NCBI GenBank assembly: GCA_003641695.1
Contig: QNBL01000006.1
Span: forward strand, 1 to 22,793
From: Spirochaetota bacterium
GTDB lineage: Bacteria; Spirochaetota; Spirochaetia; B11-G9
DNA: 22,793 nucleotides
Direction of reading: 5' to 3'
Of the stretch, positions 6,808-15,500 are shown one piece after another. Under the pieces are notes generated by a model that saw only the letters and a list, made by a program, of their open reading frames with translations, was not told where the DNA came from and made no database searches. Position 1 is the stretch's first letter, and every line of letters begins with the position of its first letter. A program made the position numbers and the translations under genes.

Positions 6808-7392
6808 TTAGAGAATTCCTTTGGTTGAAAGGATCTCACCCTTATTGTGGGGGGTAAATGAAGCTTCAATAGCTTTTCCCAATGCCTTAAAGAGGGCTTC
6901 AGCCATGTGGTGGCTGTTACTGCCATACCTGCACTCAAGATGAAGGGTTAAGCCCCCTGCATGAGCAAGTGCAGTAAAAAACTCATTTAAAAGCGGCATA
7001 TGAAAATTTCCTGAGTATTCCTGCGGGAACTTTGCATTGAATACCAAGAATGACCTGCCGGAAGCATCGACCGTTGCTTCTGAAAGAGCTTCGTCCATGG
7101 GAATTATACTGTGTCCGAATCTGGTGACCGGACCGTACGTGTTGATTATTTCCTTTAAAGCCTGTCCCAGAACAAGCCCGGTATCCTCAACAAGATGATG
7201 CGGATCTACCTCCAGATCTCCTTTCGCTTTTACTGTTAACCCAAACGTACCATGAAATGCCATGGCACTCAGCATATGGTCAAAAAAGGGGAGCCCTGTA
7301 GAGACAGAAATATTTCTACTCTCCATTTCCAGTGTAAGATCTATCTGTGTCTCTTTTGTCTCCCGTTTTACTGATGCTGATCTCCTGTTCAT
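6808..7392 (-). CDS. hisB: Imidazoleglycerol-phosphate dehydratase
   Basis: 194 residues, the length of monofunctional HisB. It dehydrates imidazole-glycerol phosphate to imidazole-acetol phosphate, step 6 of histidine synthesis, using two Mn ions. The metal-binding histidine motifs are intact: FFDHML (36-41), DPHHLVEDTG (63-72) and SNSHHMAEALFKALG (158-172). There is no phosphatase domain as in the bifunctional enterobacterial protein. The ATG overlaps the hisG stop (TAATG at 7390-7394), and an AGAGGA ribosome site lies 7 bases upstream. It is last in a three-gene his cluster; the other his genes are not in this window. Confidence 0.95.
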   Translation of the reverse strand: MNRRSASVKRETKETQIDLTLEMESRNISVSTGLPFFDHMLSAMAFHGTFGLTVKAKGDLEVDPHHLVEDTGLVLGQALKEIINTYGPVTRFGHSIIPMDEALSEATVDASGRSFLVFNAKFPQEYSGNFHMPLLNEFFTALAHAGGLTLHLECRYGSNSHHMAEALFKALGKAIEASFTPHNKGEILSTKGIL

Positions 7393-7997
7393 TACTTTAT
7401 CCTCTCTACGAAGGCATTGATAGCCTTGTAATTCAATTTGTAGTAGGAGGGGTTGACTATCAAATGGACTTTAATGTCCTCAAGTTTTTCAAAAACTTCA
7501 AGATTGTTGGCTTTTAAGGTACTTCCGGTTTCTACAAGATCCACGATGTATCTGGTAAGGCCGAGAACCGGAGCAAGCTCAACTGAACCGTTGAGTTTTA
7601 CAATTTCCACCGGAATCCCCCTCTTATGATAATAATCTCGGGTGAATTTGGTAAATTTTGTAGCGATTGTCAGCTTTTTTCCTGACATATCCAGCTTTTC
7701 CCCTTTTTTACCTGCAATGCACATGGATGTGCCGCCGAAGTCGAAGGTCATGAGTTTGAAAAAATCATAGCTGTTCTCATAAAGAACGTCTGAGCCGCAT
7801 ATACCCAGACCTGCAATACCGTGGTTAACGTAGGTGGGAAGATCAGAGTTCTTTACCAAAAAAATCTTGAGAGTATTTGAAGAATCGTGAGCCACAAGTT
7901 TCCTGTTGACAAAGGAAAAATCCATTCCCTTCAACGAAAAAAGGTTTTTTACATTATCAAGAAGCCTGCCCTTGGGCAGTGCCATTGTCAGTGTCAT
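7392..7997 (-). CDS. hisG: ATP phosphoribosyltransferase, short form
   Basis: 201 residues: the short HisG class, which lacks the C-terminal histidine-binding regulatory domain and needs HisZ. It condenses ATP with PRPP, the first and committed step of histidine synthesis. The N-terminal MALPKGRL (5-12) and the PRPP loop DLVETGST (153-160) are intact. The neighbouring hisZ fits this short class exactly. The ATG overlaps the hisZ stop (ATGA at 7994-7997) and has a GGGGGA ribosome site about 10 bases upstream. Feedback control by histidine would act through HisZ. Confidence 0.95.
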   Translation of the reverse strand: MTLTMALPKGRLLDNVKNLFSLKGMDFSFVNRKLVAHDSSNTLKIFLVKNSDLPTYVNHGIAGLGICGSDVLYENSYDFFKLMTFDFGGTSMCIAGKKGEKLDMSGKKLTIATKFTKFTRDYYHKRGIPVEIVKLNGSVELAPVLGLTRYIVDLVETGSTLKANNLEVFEKLEDIKVHLIVNPSYYKLNYKAINAFVERIK

Positions 7998-9079
7998 AGT
8001 ATTGCTATTCCCCCTTCCTTTCTGATCTTTTCCGCTTCCATGAATGCCGATACAAAGTCTTTTCCCTTGATCCTTGTATTATCGGGAAGGGTAAACCTTG
8101 AGCCGAGATGCTCCTCCACCTTTCTAAGGAGAATTGAAAAACCTACCGAAGGGGTGTCGAATCCGAAATGTTCAAGGAGGGAGTCGTATCTTCCTCCAGA
8201 AACAATTGCGGAATCGGTACCTTCCAGATATCCCTGAAAGACAATCCCGGTGTAATAACTCTGATTCCCTGTTTCGGACATGTCTATTCGGAAGTACTGC
8301 TCCATACCAAGCTTTTCAAGAGTATCCATCAGGGACAGCAGGTGCTCTATTTTTTCCATCTCGATTTCAGAAGGTTTATAGGGTTGATTTTTAAGCATGT
8401 TTCTGAATTCTGCACTGCTTCCAATAAACCGCATAAGCTGCATTAAAAAGGGGATTTTCTTTGAGGAAACATTACCGTCCAGAAGATCTTTCAATAAGGG
8501 AAAGTCTCTGTTTTTTACTGCCTTAAAAACCGAAGCAGTAAAATCTTCCGGGGAGGCGGAAAGCAGGGTGTTGATAAGATCCCGCGATCCTATATGCACA
8601 AAAGGTTTGACGTTAAGCGCCTCAAAGGTCTTTACCAGGAGGGTGAGAACTTCCAGGTCTGCATCTGCACCGCTCTTACCGATAAGCTCCACTCCTGTCT
8701 GAAAAAACTCGTTCTTGGATATATCCTCCCTGTTCTGATGCCGGAGGATTGCCCCTGAGTAGTACACTCGTTTCGGAAGATCCGCCCGGGAGAGCATTAC
8801 CCCCATTTGCTTGGCAAGGAAAAGGGTAATATCTGAGCGGAGCATGAGCAAGTCTCCCTCCCTGTCAACGAGCCGGTAGACATCTTTTACCTTATTGCTG
8901 AGAAGCTCCTGGTATATATCAAAGAAATCAAACAACGGGGTCTCTACCGGCAAGTACCCCCAGGAGGTAAAGAGGTTGTTAATCTGGGAAACAGCCTGCT
9001 GATGTTTGAACGCCTCCTCTAAATAAATAATCTCGGTTCCCTGCGGGATTTGGAGAAGTCTCTGATTTTTTTCTGTCAC
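7994..9079 (-). CDS. hisZ: ATP phosphoribosyltransferase regulatory subunit HisZ
   Basis: About 361 residues resembling the catalytic core of histidyl-tRNA synthetase (RSDITLFLAKQMG; VYYSGAILRHQ; EFFQTGVELIG; SGGRYDSLLEHFG) but without the anticodon-binding domain. That length and the adjacent short hisG identify it as HisZ, which binds HisG and makes it active and histidine-sensitive. An ATG at 9083-9085 directly abuts the AGGAGG ribosome site, which is too close. The GTG two codons on (9077-9079) has the ideal 6-base spacing and is taken as the start. It is first gene of hisZ-hisG-hisB behind a good promoter. A true HisS is the alternative but would be about 420 residues. Confidence 0.9.
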   Translation of the reverse strand: MTEKNQRLLQIPQGTEIIYLEEAFKHQQAVSQINNLFTSWGYLPVETPLFDFFDIYQELLSNKVKDVYRLVDREGDLLMLRSDITLFLAKQMGVMLSRADLPKRVYYSGAILRHQNREDISKNEFFQTGVELIGKSGADADLEVLTLLVKTFEALNVKPFVHIGSRDLINTLLSASPEDFTASVFKAVKNRDFPLLKDLLDGNVSSKKIPFLMQLMRFIGSSAEFRNMLKNQPYKPSEIEMEKIEHLLSLMDTLEKLGMEQYFRIDMSETGNQSYYTGIVFQGYLEGTDSAIVSGGRYDSLLEHFGFDTPSVGFSILLRKVEEHLGSRFTLPDNTRIKGKDFVSAFMEAEKIRKEGGIAIL

Positions 9080-9102
9080 TTCCATCCTCCTTGGCGGACT
9101 AC

Positions 9103-9131
9103 ATCGTATCAGAATAGATAATCAGTGGCAA
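9103..9131 (-). promoter_or_regulatory. Promoter of hisZGB
   Basis: On the minus strand TTGCCA (9126-9131, 5 of 6), a 17-base spacer and TACGAT (9103-9108, 4 of 6) point at hisZ. The leader would be only about 15-20 bases and carries an AGGAGG ribosome site. That is too short for a his leader-peptide attenuator, T-box or riboswitch, and none is seen. Confidence 0.55.
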
Positions 9132-9137
9132 TTGGTG

Positions 9138-9160
9138 TTTTTTAATTGGAAATTAAAAAA
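9138..9160. repeat. Perfect AT-rich inverted repeat between divergent promoters
   Basis: TTTTTTAATT (9138-9147), GGA, AATTAAAAAA (9151-9160): two perfect 10-base arms. It overlaps the -35 box of the small rightward unit and lies just upstream of the hisZ -35, where a regulator could act on both. It contains no G-C pair, so it is not a terminator. An A/T tract acting as an UP element is the alternative. Confidence 0.5.
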
Positions 9161-9173
9161 AATGGTGTAGAAT
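9146..9173 (+). promoter_or_regulatory. Promoter of the 48-codon ORF, apparently leaderless
   Basis: TTGGAA (9146-9151), a 16-base spacer and TAGAAT (9168-9173) are followed by six bases and an ATG at 9180. The predicted transcript would begin at the start codon. The -35 lies within the AT-rich inverted repeat. Confidence 0.45.
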
Positions 9174-9179
9174 AGATGT

Positions 9180-9326
9180 ATGGACGACAAGCTGAAGGTT
9201 GAAGATATCCTGCTGATACAGAGCGGGGAATGGTTTAAGGAGATTCCTGTTGAAAATATTACTCAGGAGTCAGAAGAACTGCTTCTGGATAGATGGAAAA
9301 AGTGGGTAGAAGCCGTGAACGGCTGA
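9180..9326 (+). CDS. Small ORF of 48 residues, unknown function
   Basis: MDDKLKVEDILLIQSG opens a 48-residue acidic, helical peptide rich in Glu/Leu/Trp that ends KKWVEAVNG. I do not recognise it. It is rightward between leftward hisZ and rsmD, with its own promoter (-10 six bases before the ATG) and its own terminator hairpin covering the last codons, so a transcript of about 150 nucleotides is predicted. It has no membrane segment or signal. It could be a small protein, or the unit could be a small RNA in which the reading frame is chance. The codon bias looks protein-like, with G/C-ending Leu and Glu codons mixed as in its neighbours. Confidence 0.5.
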   Translation: MDDKLKVEDILLIQSGEWFKEIPVENITQESEELLLDRWKKWVEAVNG

Positions 9327-9331
9327 TTTTT
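9311..9331 (+). terminator. Intrinsic terminator of the small rightward unit
   Basis: AGCCGT, GA, ACGGCT (9311-9324) forms a perfect 6-base-pair stem, or 5 pairs with a TGAA loop, followed by G-A and five T (9327-9331). The stem includes the last codons and the T of the stop of the small ORF, and the T run reaches the 3' end of rsmD. There is no T run in the leftward direction, so it serves the plus strand only. Confidence 0.6.
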
Positions 9332-9860
9332 AGGCGGGCCTGAAAAACCTTACCATAGACCCGCCGTATTTACGTATATCATAGCATGCAAGATTACCCG
9401 TTTCCTGATCCCACTCATCTGTGGAAGGGTGGTGGATCATTACAATTGTGTCCGGTCCAACAAGGGGCGATCTGCCTATCCCCCTGATCAGACTCTGCTT
9501 TTTAGAAAATATAAAGGGAGGGTCTGCGTATATGAGATCAAAGCTGTCCTTGGCAAGAGCCACATACCGTTGAACGTTCATCATCCGTAAGGTGATGTTG
9601 CTCTCAACAAACTTCATGTTTTCAAGGATTACTCTTTTCTTCTTGAAGTCCCTCTCTACCATTACAACTGGATTTGCCCCCCGGGAAGCAGCTTCAATTC
9701 CTACCAGTCCTGAACCCGAAAACAGATCCAGAAACGAGCAGCCGCTGATATCTCCAAGAATGGAGAAGAGCGATTCCCTCATCCTGTCCATTGCCGGACG
9801 GATTATTCCCGGGGGACAGGTGACTTTTCTTCCTCTGTACTTTCCGCCTGTTATCCTCAA
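9330..9860 (-). CDS. rsmD: 16S rRNA (guanine966-N2)-methyltransferase
   Basis: 176 residues. RsmD methylates N2 of G966 in 16S rRNA during 30S assembly. Diagnostic segments are the N-terminal RITGGKYRGRK and RPAMDRMRESLFSIL, the SAM-binding LDLFSGSG (44-51) with GIEAASRGA, an acidic ER at 69-70, and the catalytic DPPF (113-116) in YADPPF. The start is a TTG (9858-9860) with GGAG 9 bases upstream. It is last in the dnaE-yggT-recG-rsmD run, 12 bases behind recG. Its stop lies 3 bases from the stop of the small ORF on the other strand. Confidence 0.92.
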   Translation of the reverse strand: MRITGGKYRGRKVTCPPGIIRPAMDRMRESLFSILGDISGCSFLDLFSGSGLVGIEAASRGANPVVMVERDFKKKRVILENMKFVESNITLRMMNVQRYVALAKDSFDLIYADPPFIFSKKQSLIRGIGRSPLVGPDTIVMIHHPSTDEWDQETGNLACYDIRKYGGSMVRFFRPA

Positions 9861-9872
9861 ATCTGTACGCTC

Positions 9873-11945
9873 CTATCCGCTTGACAGCAGATCGTCTTCA
9901 AAGGGGGGACACCTTTCCAAAACATCCCTCAGCACTCCGTTATCTGCCCTCAGGAATCCCGGATCTGTCTTCAATAACGACAAGGCATCCTTCCGCGCCT
10001 GGTTCAGAATATCTGTATCCCTGATAATATCAGCAAAATTCAGTTTAAGGAAGCCGGATTGTCTTGTTCCTGCGAGCTGTCCGGGACCTCTTATTTTGAG
10101 ATCCTCTTCTGAGATTGAGAATCCGTCGCTGTAATTCATCATGATCTTCAGACGTTCCTTCCCAACATCACTCAGATCTTCGGAGTATATCAAAAATGTA
10201 TAAGCCTGGTCCGGTCCTCTCCCAACTCTTCCTCTCAGCTGGTGCAGAGCGGAGAGTCCAAATCTTTCAGCATGCTCGATCACCATGCAAGTCGCGTTCT
10301 TCACATCAACCCCCACTTCCACAACGCTGGTTGCTGCAAGGATTTTTATCTCTCCCCGGCTGAAATTTTGCATTATTGAGATCTTTTCTGTATCCGGAAG
10401 TTTTGAGTGGATCAGGGCGGTTCTATACTCCGGGAAAACGTCATTGGTCAAATACCGGAACATCCTCTCTGCATCCTTGAGTCCCTCTTTAGCGTTACTC
10501 TCCGAGGAGATTCTCGGGTAGACGAAGTAGGCCTGGTGCCCTTTCTTCAATTCTTCCTTTACCGCCCGGTATACTTTCTCCTCGTTTCCCATTCTTGAAA
10601 GATGAGTTATTACCGGTTTTCTTCCTTCCGGGGCTGTTTTAATAACTGAAACATCCAGGTCAGCAAAAATTGTCATGGTGATGGTTCTGGGGATGGGGGT
10701 TGCTGTCATGAGAAGAATATCAGGTTTTTCCCCTTTGTTGAAAAGGGAAATACGCTGCATAACGCCGAATTTATGCTGCTCGTCCACTATAACAAACTCC
10801 AGCTTTTTGAACTCCACATCAGAGGTAAAGAGTGCATGGGTCCCAATTATAAGATCTATTTCTCCTTTTTTGAGGGCTTTTAAAAGCGGCCCCCTCTGCT
10901 TACTCTTTATATTCCCGCTCAGAAATGCAAGCCGGACCCCCAAGGGTTCGAGAAGTTTCGCGGCGTTTTCAGCATGCTGCCGGGCCAGAAGTTCTGTAGG
11001 TGCCATGAAGGCACTCTGCCCCCCAGCCTCGATTATAAAAAGAGCTGCAAGGAAGGCTACAAGGGTTTTCCCGCTTCCCACATCTCCCTGTAGAAGACGG
11101 TACATGGGGTTTTCCGATTCCATGTCTTTTCTGATTTCCTTCAGGACAGAGATCTGATCCGGTGTAAGGGAGAAGGGGAGTAAAAGTACTGCCTTCTTCA
11201 TAATGCTGCCGGTAATTTTCCGTATTTCCCTTTTCTCTTTCTTGTATTTGAACGCCCGGCGTACTGCTGTAAGCTGAAGGAAAAAGAGTTCTTCGTATTT
11301 AAGCAGACGAAGGGCTTCATGCCTCTCTCCCATTGATTTCGGAAAATGCACTGCTCTTACGGCATCTTTTCTGGACGGAAAGTTGTATTTTCGTATCAGA
11401 GCAGCGGGGAGCTGATCCTCAACAGAGGGGAGGTAGGTATTGAGTACCGCTTTAACAGCTTTCCTCAGGACATTTTGCTTGAGATTCCCTGATAGCGGAT
11501 ACACGGGAAGGATCAGACCGAAATGTCCGGGATTTTCACCGTACTCTTCCGTATCGAACTGGGTTGACTGCAGTTCACCGTACCGGTAATCAAATTGTCC
11601 GTAAAGGAAAAACCGTTTACCCACAGGCATTTTATTTTTCAGGAAATTCCTCCCAAAGCATACAAGGACTCCTGTTGAGGTTTCATCCCGTACGAATATT
11701 TTCAGGGTCTTTTTTTTTCCGTAACCGACAAAATCATGGGCAACTATTTCGACAACGGTATTTACCTCTCTTTTATCGGGGACGGAGGAAAGGGGGACAA
11801 TGTCTTTCCTGTTTTCGTAACTTCTGGGTGCATAACGGATAATATCGGCAACTGTCAGTATTCCCGCTTTTGCCAGAGATTTTGCATAGGAAGACCCAAT
11901 CCCTTTTAAATCAATTACAGGAAACTTCAGTTCATCAGCGAACAT
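9873..11945 (-). CDS. recG: ATP-dependent DNA helicase RecG
   Basis: 690 residues, the usual RecG length. The enzyme remodels stalled replication forks and branch-migrates Holliday junctions. An N-terminal wedge/OB domain (about 60-150) is followed by two helicase lobes. Motifs seen are Walker A GDVGSGKT (287-294), DEQH box (388-391) in VDEQHKFGV, motif III TATPIPRT (414-421), motif V TSVVEVGVDV (539-548) and motif VI QLRGRVGRG (569-577). The C-terminal ISEEDLKIRGPGQLAGTRQSG (TRG region) is present. The ATG at 11945 lies 3 bases behind the yggT stop with no ribosome site, so translation is probably coupled. It is followed by rsmD. Confidence 0.96.
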   Translation of the reverse strand: MFADELKFPVIDLKGIGSSYAKSLAKAGILTVADIIRYAPRSYENRKDIVPLSSVPDKREVNTVVEIVAHDFVGYGKKKTLKIFVRDETSTGVLVCFGRNFLKNKMPVGKRFFLYGQFDYRYGELQSTQFDTEEYGENPGHFGLILPVYPLSGNLKQNVLRKAVKAVLNTYLPSVEDQLPAALIRKYNFPSRKDAVRAVHFPKSMGERHEALRLLKYEELFFLQLTAVRRAFKYKKEKREIRKITGSIMKKAVLLLPFSLTPDQISVLKEIRKDMESENPMYRLLQGDVGSGKTLVAFLAALFIIEAGGQSAFMAPTELLARQHAENAAKLLEPLGVRLAFLSGNIKSKQRGPLLKALKKGEIDLIIGTHALFTSDVEFKKLEFVIVDEQHKFGVMQRISLFNKGEKPDILLMTATPIPRTITMTIFADLDVSVIKTAPEGRKPVITHLSRMGNEEKVYRAVKEELKKGHQAYFVYPRISSESNAKEGLKDAERMFRYLTNDVFPEYRTALIHSKLPDTEKISIMQNFSRGEIKILAATSVVEVGVDVKNATCMVIEHAERFGLSALHQLRGRVGRGPDQAYTFLIYSEDLSDVGKERLKIMMNYSDGFSISEEDLKIRGPGQLAGTRQSGFLKLNFADIIRDTDILNQARKDALSLLKTDPGFLRADNGVLRDVLERCPPFEDDLLSSG

Positions 11946-11948
11946 ATT

Positions 11949-12536
11949 CTAAAAGGGGATTCTCAAGAGAACGCCTGATAATCCTTTGACAAGCATGTTT
12001 CCTGCTATGGAGAGGGCAACAAATATTCCCCCTGTCATTGCCATCTGAACCTTGTATGAAAGGAAATTCTTTTTGGCAATAGTGTTTTTTACGTAAGTTG
12101 TAACAGGATTAACCAGTGCATCAAGAGTCGTTTTGAATGGGGAGTAGGTATCAGGCTGAAACAGCTCCATAAACAGGCGTATTGCAATAAGAACAATATA
12201 AAGGGTAAGCAGAAATGATACTGCAGACCAGAGGGCTGCAAGAATTATGGACAGGGTTATCCCCACAGTGATTTTCCCATAAGCCAGAATGGTATTAAGC
12301 ATATTCAGAACAACAACCAGAACAATAATACCCGCTACCGGTGACATATCTATCATCCCGATCCGCATAAAAGAGAATCTCCGGAAATAATTCAGGTAAG
12401 GATCGGTTACCCTTCCCAAAATTTCTTCCGCTTTACCCAGTGTACCTCTTGAAAACCATGTCAAAAGTACTCTTATGAATATAAGCAGCATGTATCCTGA
12501 AATAAGACTTGATATAATTCTCAGTACTGTAAGCAT
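11949..12536 (-). CDS. YggT-family integral membrane protein
   Basis: 195 residues made of two related halves, each with hydrophobic helices followed by the YggT signature: ISGYMLLIFIRVLLTWFS then VTDPYLNYFRRF, and LYIVLIAIRLFMELF then LDALVNPVTTYV. Four to six membrane segments are expected. The family has been linked to osmotic tolerance and, in other phyla, to cell or plastid division gene clusters, but the biochemical role is not settled. The AGGAGG ribosome site is 7 bases before the ATG. It sits between dnaE (18 bases upstream) and recG, in a replication and repair operon rather than the usual proC/yggS setting. Confidence 0.85.
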   Translation of the reverse strand: MLTVLRIISSLISGYMLLIFIRVLLTWFSRGTLGKAEEILGRVTDPYLNYFRRFSFMRIGMIDMSPVAGIIVLVVVLNMLNTILAYGKITVGITLSIILAALWSAVSFLLTLYIVLIAIRLFMELFQPDTYSPFKTTLDALVNPVTTYVKNTIAKKNFLSYKVQMAMTGGIFVALSIAGNMLVKGLSGVLLRIPF

Positions 12537-12554
12537 ATAAATTCCTCCTTTACG

Positions 12555-15500
12555 CTAAGCCGTCCAGACATCTTCAATGTTGGGATATTCTTTTATGGAT
12601 TCTATCACATTACCGGAAGGTTCCAGTTTTATTTGTCTGGAGGCTTTTATAACAGTATCGTTTCCGGAATTCCCGGATGGCAAATGAAGGAATACCGTAC
12701 AATTTCCAATAAAATCCATGAGGTATTCCCTGAAGGATACAAGTTCTTCCTCCTGACATATCGCCCTGTTCATTTTTATATGTATTTCCGATGTCTTAAC
12801 CTTTTTGAGGTTTTCCGGCGGGAACACATCATCAACAATAAATTTCGGGTTATCTCTGGAAAGATCTATTTTTCCTGAAAATCCCGAGATACCGTCTTTC
12901 TGGATAAGCATTCCCTTCTCCTCCCAAATTCTGGAAAAAACAACAAGTTCAATAGAACCGTTAAAGTCCTCAAGCTGTACAAATGCCATGGGTTTCCCTC
13001 TTTTGGTCTGGATAACCCTTACATCGTTTATCATCCCCATTATAGTATACTTCCGGTCAGCAGACAGATGCTCAAGGTTTGACAGATCAAGATTCGTGCT
13101 CTTTTTCCAAATTCTTTTATACTTGTCCAGGGGATGCCCCGAGAAGTAATATCCTAAAAGCTCTTTTTCATTTTTCAGGTTATCCATCTGAGGCCACTCT
13201 TCCACCGTTTCCATCCTCAATTCCGGAAGCCGGGTTTCTGTAGAGTTGTCAAAAAGGGAGGTTTGACCAAACATCTCACTCTCTTTTCTTTTGTTGGTAT
13301 ACTCAAGCATTGTATCAAGGTTATGGTTCAGGGTGGCTCTTCCGGTATTGAAGGAATCAAAGGCCCCGCACTTAATAAGCGACTCTATTACCTTTCTGTT
13401 TACTCCCCTGAGGTCAACCTTGTACAGGAAATCCAGAAACGATTCAAATTTTCCTTTCTCTTTTCTGGTATTGATAATCTCGTCAACAGCTGCTTCACCT
13501 ATATTCTTGATTCCCACCAGTCCGTACACTATACTGCCGTTTTCAACAGTGAATTTTTTATCGGAAAGATTTATATCCGGGGGAAGGATCTTTATCCCCA
13601 TTACTTTTGTTTCATTGATGTATTGGGTAAGTTTGTCCGGGCTGTTAATTTCATTGGTGAGGTTTGCAGCCATAAACTCTGCCGGGAAGTTCGCCTTGAG
13701 ATAGGCAGTCTTGTATGCAACCACCGAGTATGCAGCAGCATGGGATTTATTGAATCCGTATCCTGCAAAAGGTTTGAGCATTTCAAAGATGTCGGAGGCC
13801 TGTTTTTCAGAGTACCCCTGGTTTTTTGCTCCGGAGATGAACTCTATCTTCATCTGTTCCATCTCTTTTACTTTCTTTTTACCCATTGCCCTCCGGAGGA
13901 TATCCGCTTTGCCGAGGGAGAAACCGCCTATTATCTGGGCAACCTTCATAACCTGTTCCTGGTAGACAATAACTCCATAAGTGGGCTTCAGTACCTCTTT
14001 CAGGTTGGGGTGGGGATACTTAATGGGCATTCTTCCCATCTTGCTGTCGATAAACTGGGGAATGTACTGCATTGGTCCCGGACGGTAGAGGGCGTTTAAG
14101 GCAATAAGGTCCTCAATGGAGTTCGGTTTTGCCTGTTTGAGAATTCCCTGCATACCGGAGCTTTCAAACTGGAACACACAAACACTCTTCCCTTCTCCGA
14201 GAAGTTTGAAGGTCTTTTCATCATCTTCAGGGATTTTATCTGTATTGAAGTCGATCCCTTTTTTTCTTATTATATCTTCGGTATGCTTGATCAGCGTCAG
14301 TGTCTTGAGCCCCAGAAAATCCATCTTGACCAGACCGCACTCCTCTAACTGATCCATGGTGTATTGAGTAGAGATTGATCCGGTCTTTGCATCACGGTAC
14401 AGTGGAACATAGTCGGTAAGGGTTGATTTTCCGATTACTACCCCGGCGGCGTGAGTGGAGGCGTGTCTGGATAGTCCTTCGAGCCTCTGTCCGGTATCAA
14501 TCAACTCTCTGTAGAGTTCTCCTTTGTTCTCATACTCCTTGAGTTTCGGTTCTTTCTCAAGCGCCTCTTCTATTGTAATCTTGTTTTCCGAAGGAATGAG
14601 CTTTGAGATCTGGTCCGCTTCGGAGTAGGGAATATCCAGAACTCTTGCGACATCACGGACAACTGCCTTGGCTTTCAAGGTTCCAAAGGTAATGATCTGA
14701 CCGACTCTGTCTTTGCCGTACTTTTGGGTTACGTAGTCTATAACCTCCTGACGCCTTTCGAAGCAGAAATCAATATCAAAGTCAGGCATCGAGATCCTTT
14801 CCGGGTTTAAGAATCTTTCAAAAAGAAGATCGTATTTGAGTGGATCGATATCTGTAATCTTTAATGAATAGGCCACTATGGATCCGGCACCAGATCCTCT
14901 TCCGGGTCCAACAGGAATATCGTTTTCTCTGGCAAAGTGAATAAAATCCCAGACAATAAGGAAATAGCCGGTAAATCCCATCCCGATAATGATATCCAGC
15001 TCGTACTCCATCCGTTTTGTTATTTCTTCGGTAATTTCCGGGTACCGCTCCCTGAGTCCCGCTTCTGTAAGAGCCCGCAGGTAGTCATCAGGAGAACTGT
15101 ATTTATCGGGGATGTTATAGTCAGGAAGGAGCGGTCCAGGCAGCTCTATTTCCAGATTGCATTTCTCCGCAAGTTTTACAGTGTTTGACAGAGCTTCGGG
15201 TATTTCTTTAAATACCTCAAACATCTCCTCCTTACTCTTCATGTAGAATTCGCTGGAGTGGAATTTCATTCTGTTGACTTCGTGTTTTTTACGGTTGGTT
15301 CCTATACAGATCAGGATATCCTGGGCGTTGGAGTCTTCTTTTGTAAGGTAATGGATATCGTTTGTTGCAATGAGAGGAATTCCTGTTTCCCTCGACAAAC
15401 GGATCATCCCTTCGTTTGCTATCTTCTGTTCAGGAATACCGTGATCCTGAAGTTCCAGGTAAAAGTTCTCTTCGCCGAATAGATCCCGGTAGAAGAGAGC

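Noticed and set aside
7994..9085. Histidyl-tRNA synthetase (hisS)
   Set aside because: Too short, no anticodon-binding domain, and directly coupled to a short-form hisG, which is the hisZ arrangement.
9086..9330. His leader peptide, T-box or riboswitch upstream of hisZ
   Set aside because: The mapped promoter leaves only about 15-20 bases of leader, with no run of His codons and no terminator/antiterminator pair.
9592..10134. 180-codon plus-strand open frame
   Set aside because: It is antisense across the rsmD/recG junction, is rich in Ser/Arg/Leu as expected of a shadow, and has no start signal.
13263..14099. 278-codon plus-strand open frame
   Set aside because: It is entirely antisense to dnaE, whose reading frame and motifs are beyond doubt; the antisense peptide has no recognisable family pattern.
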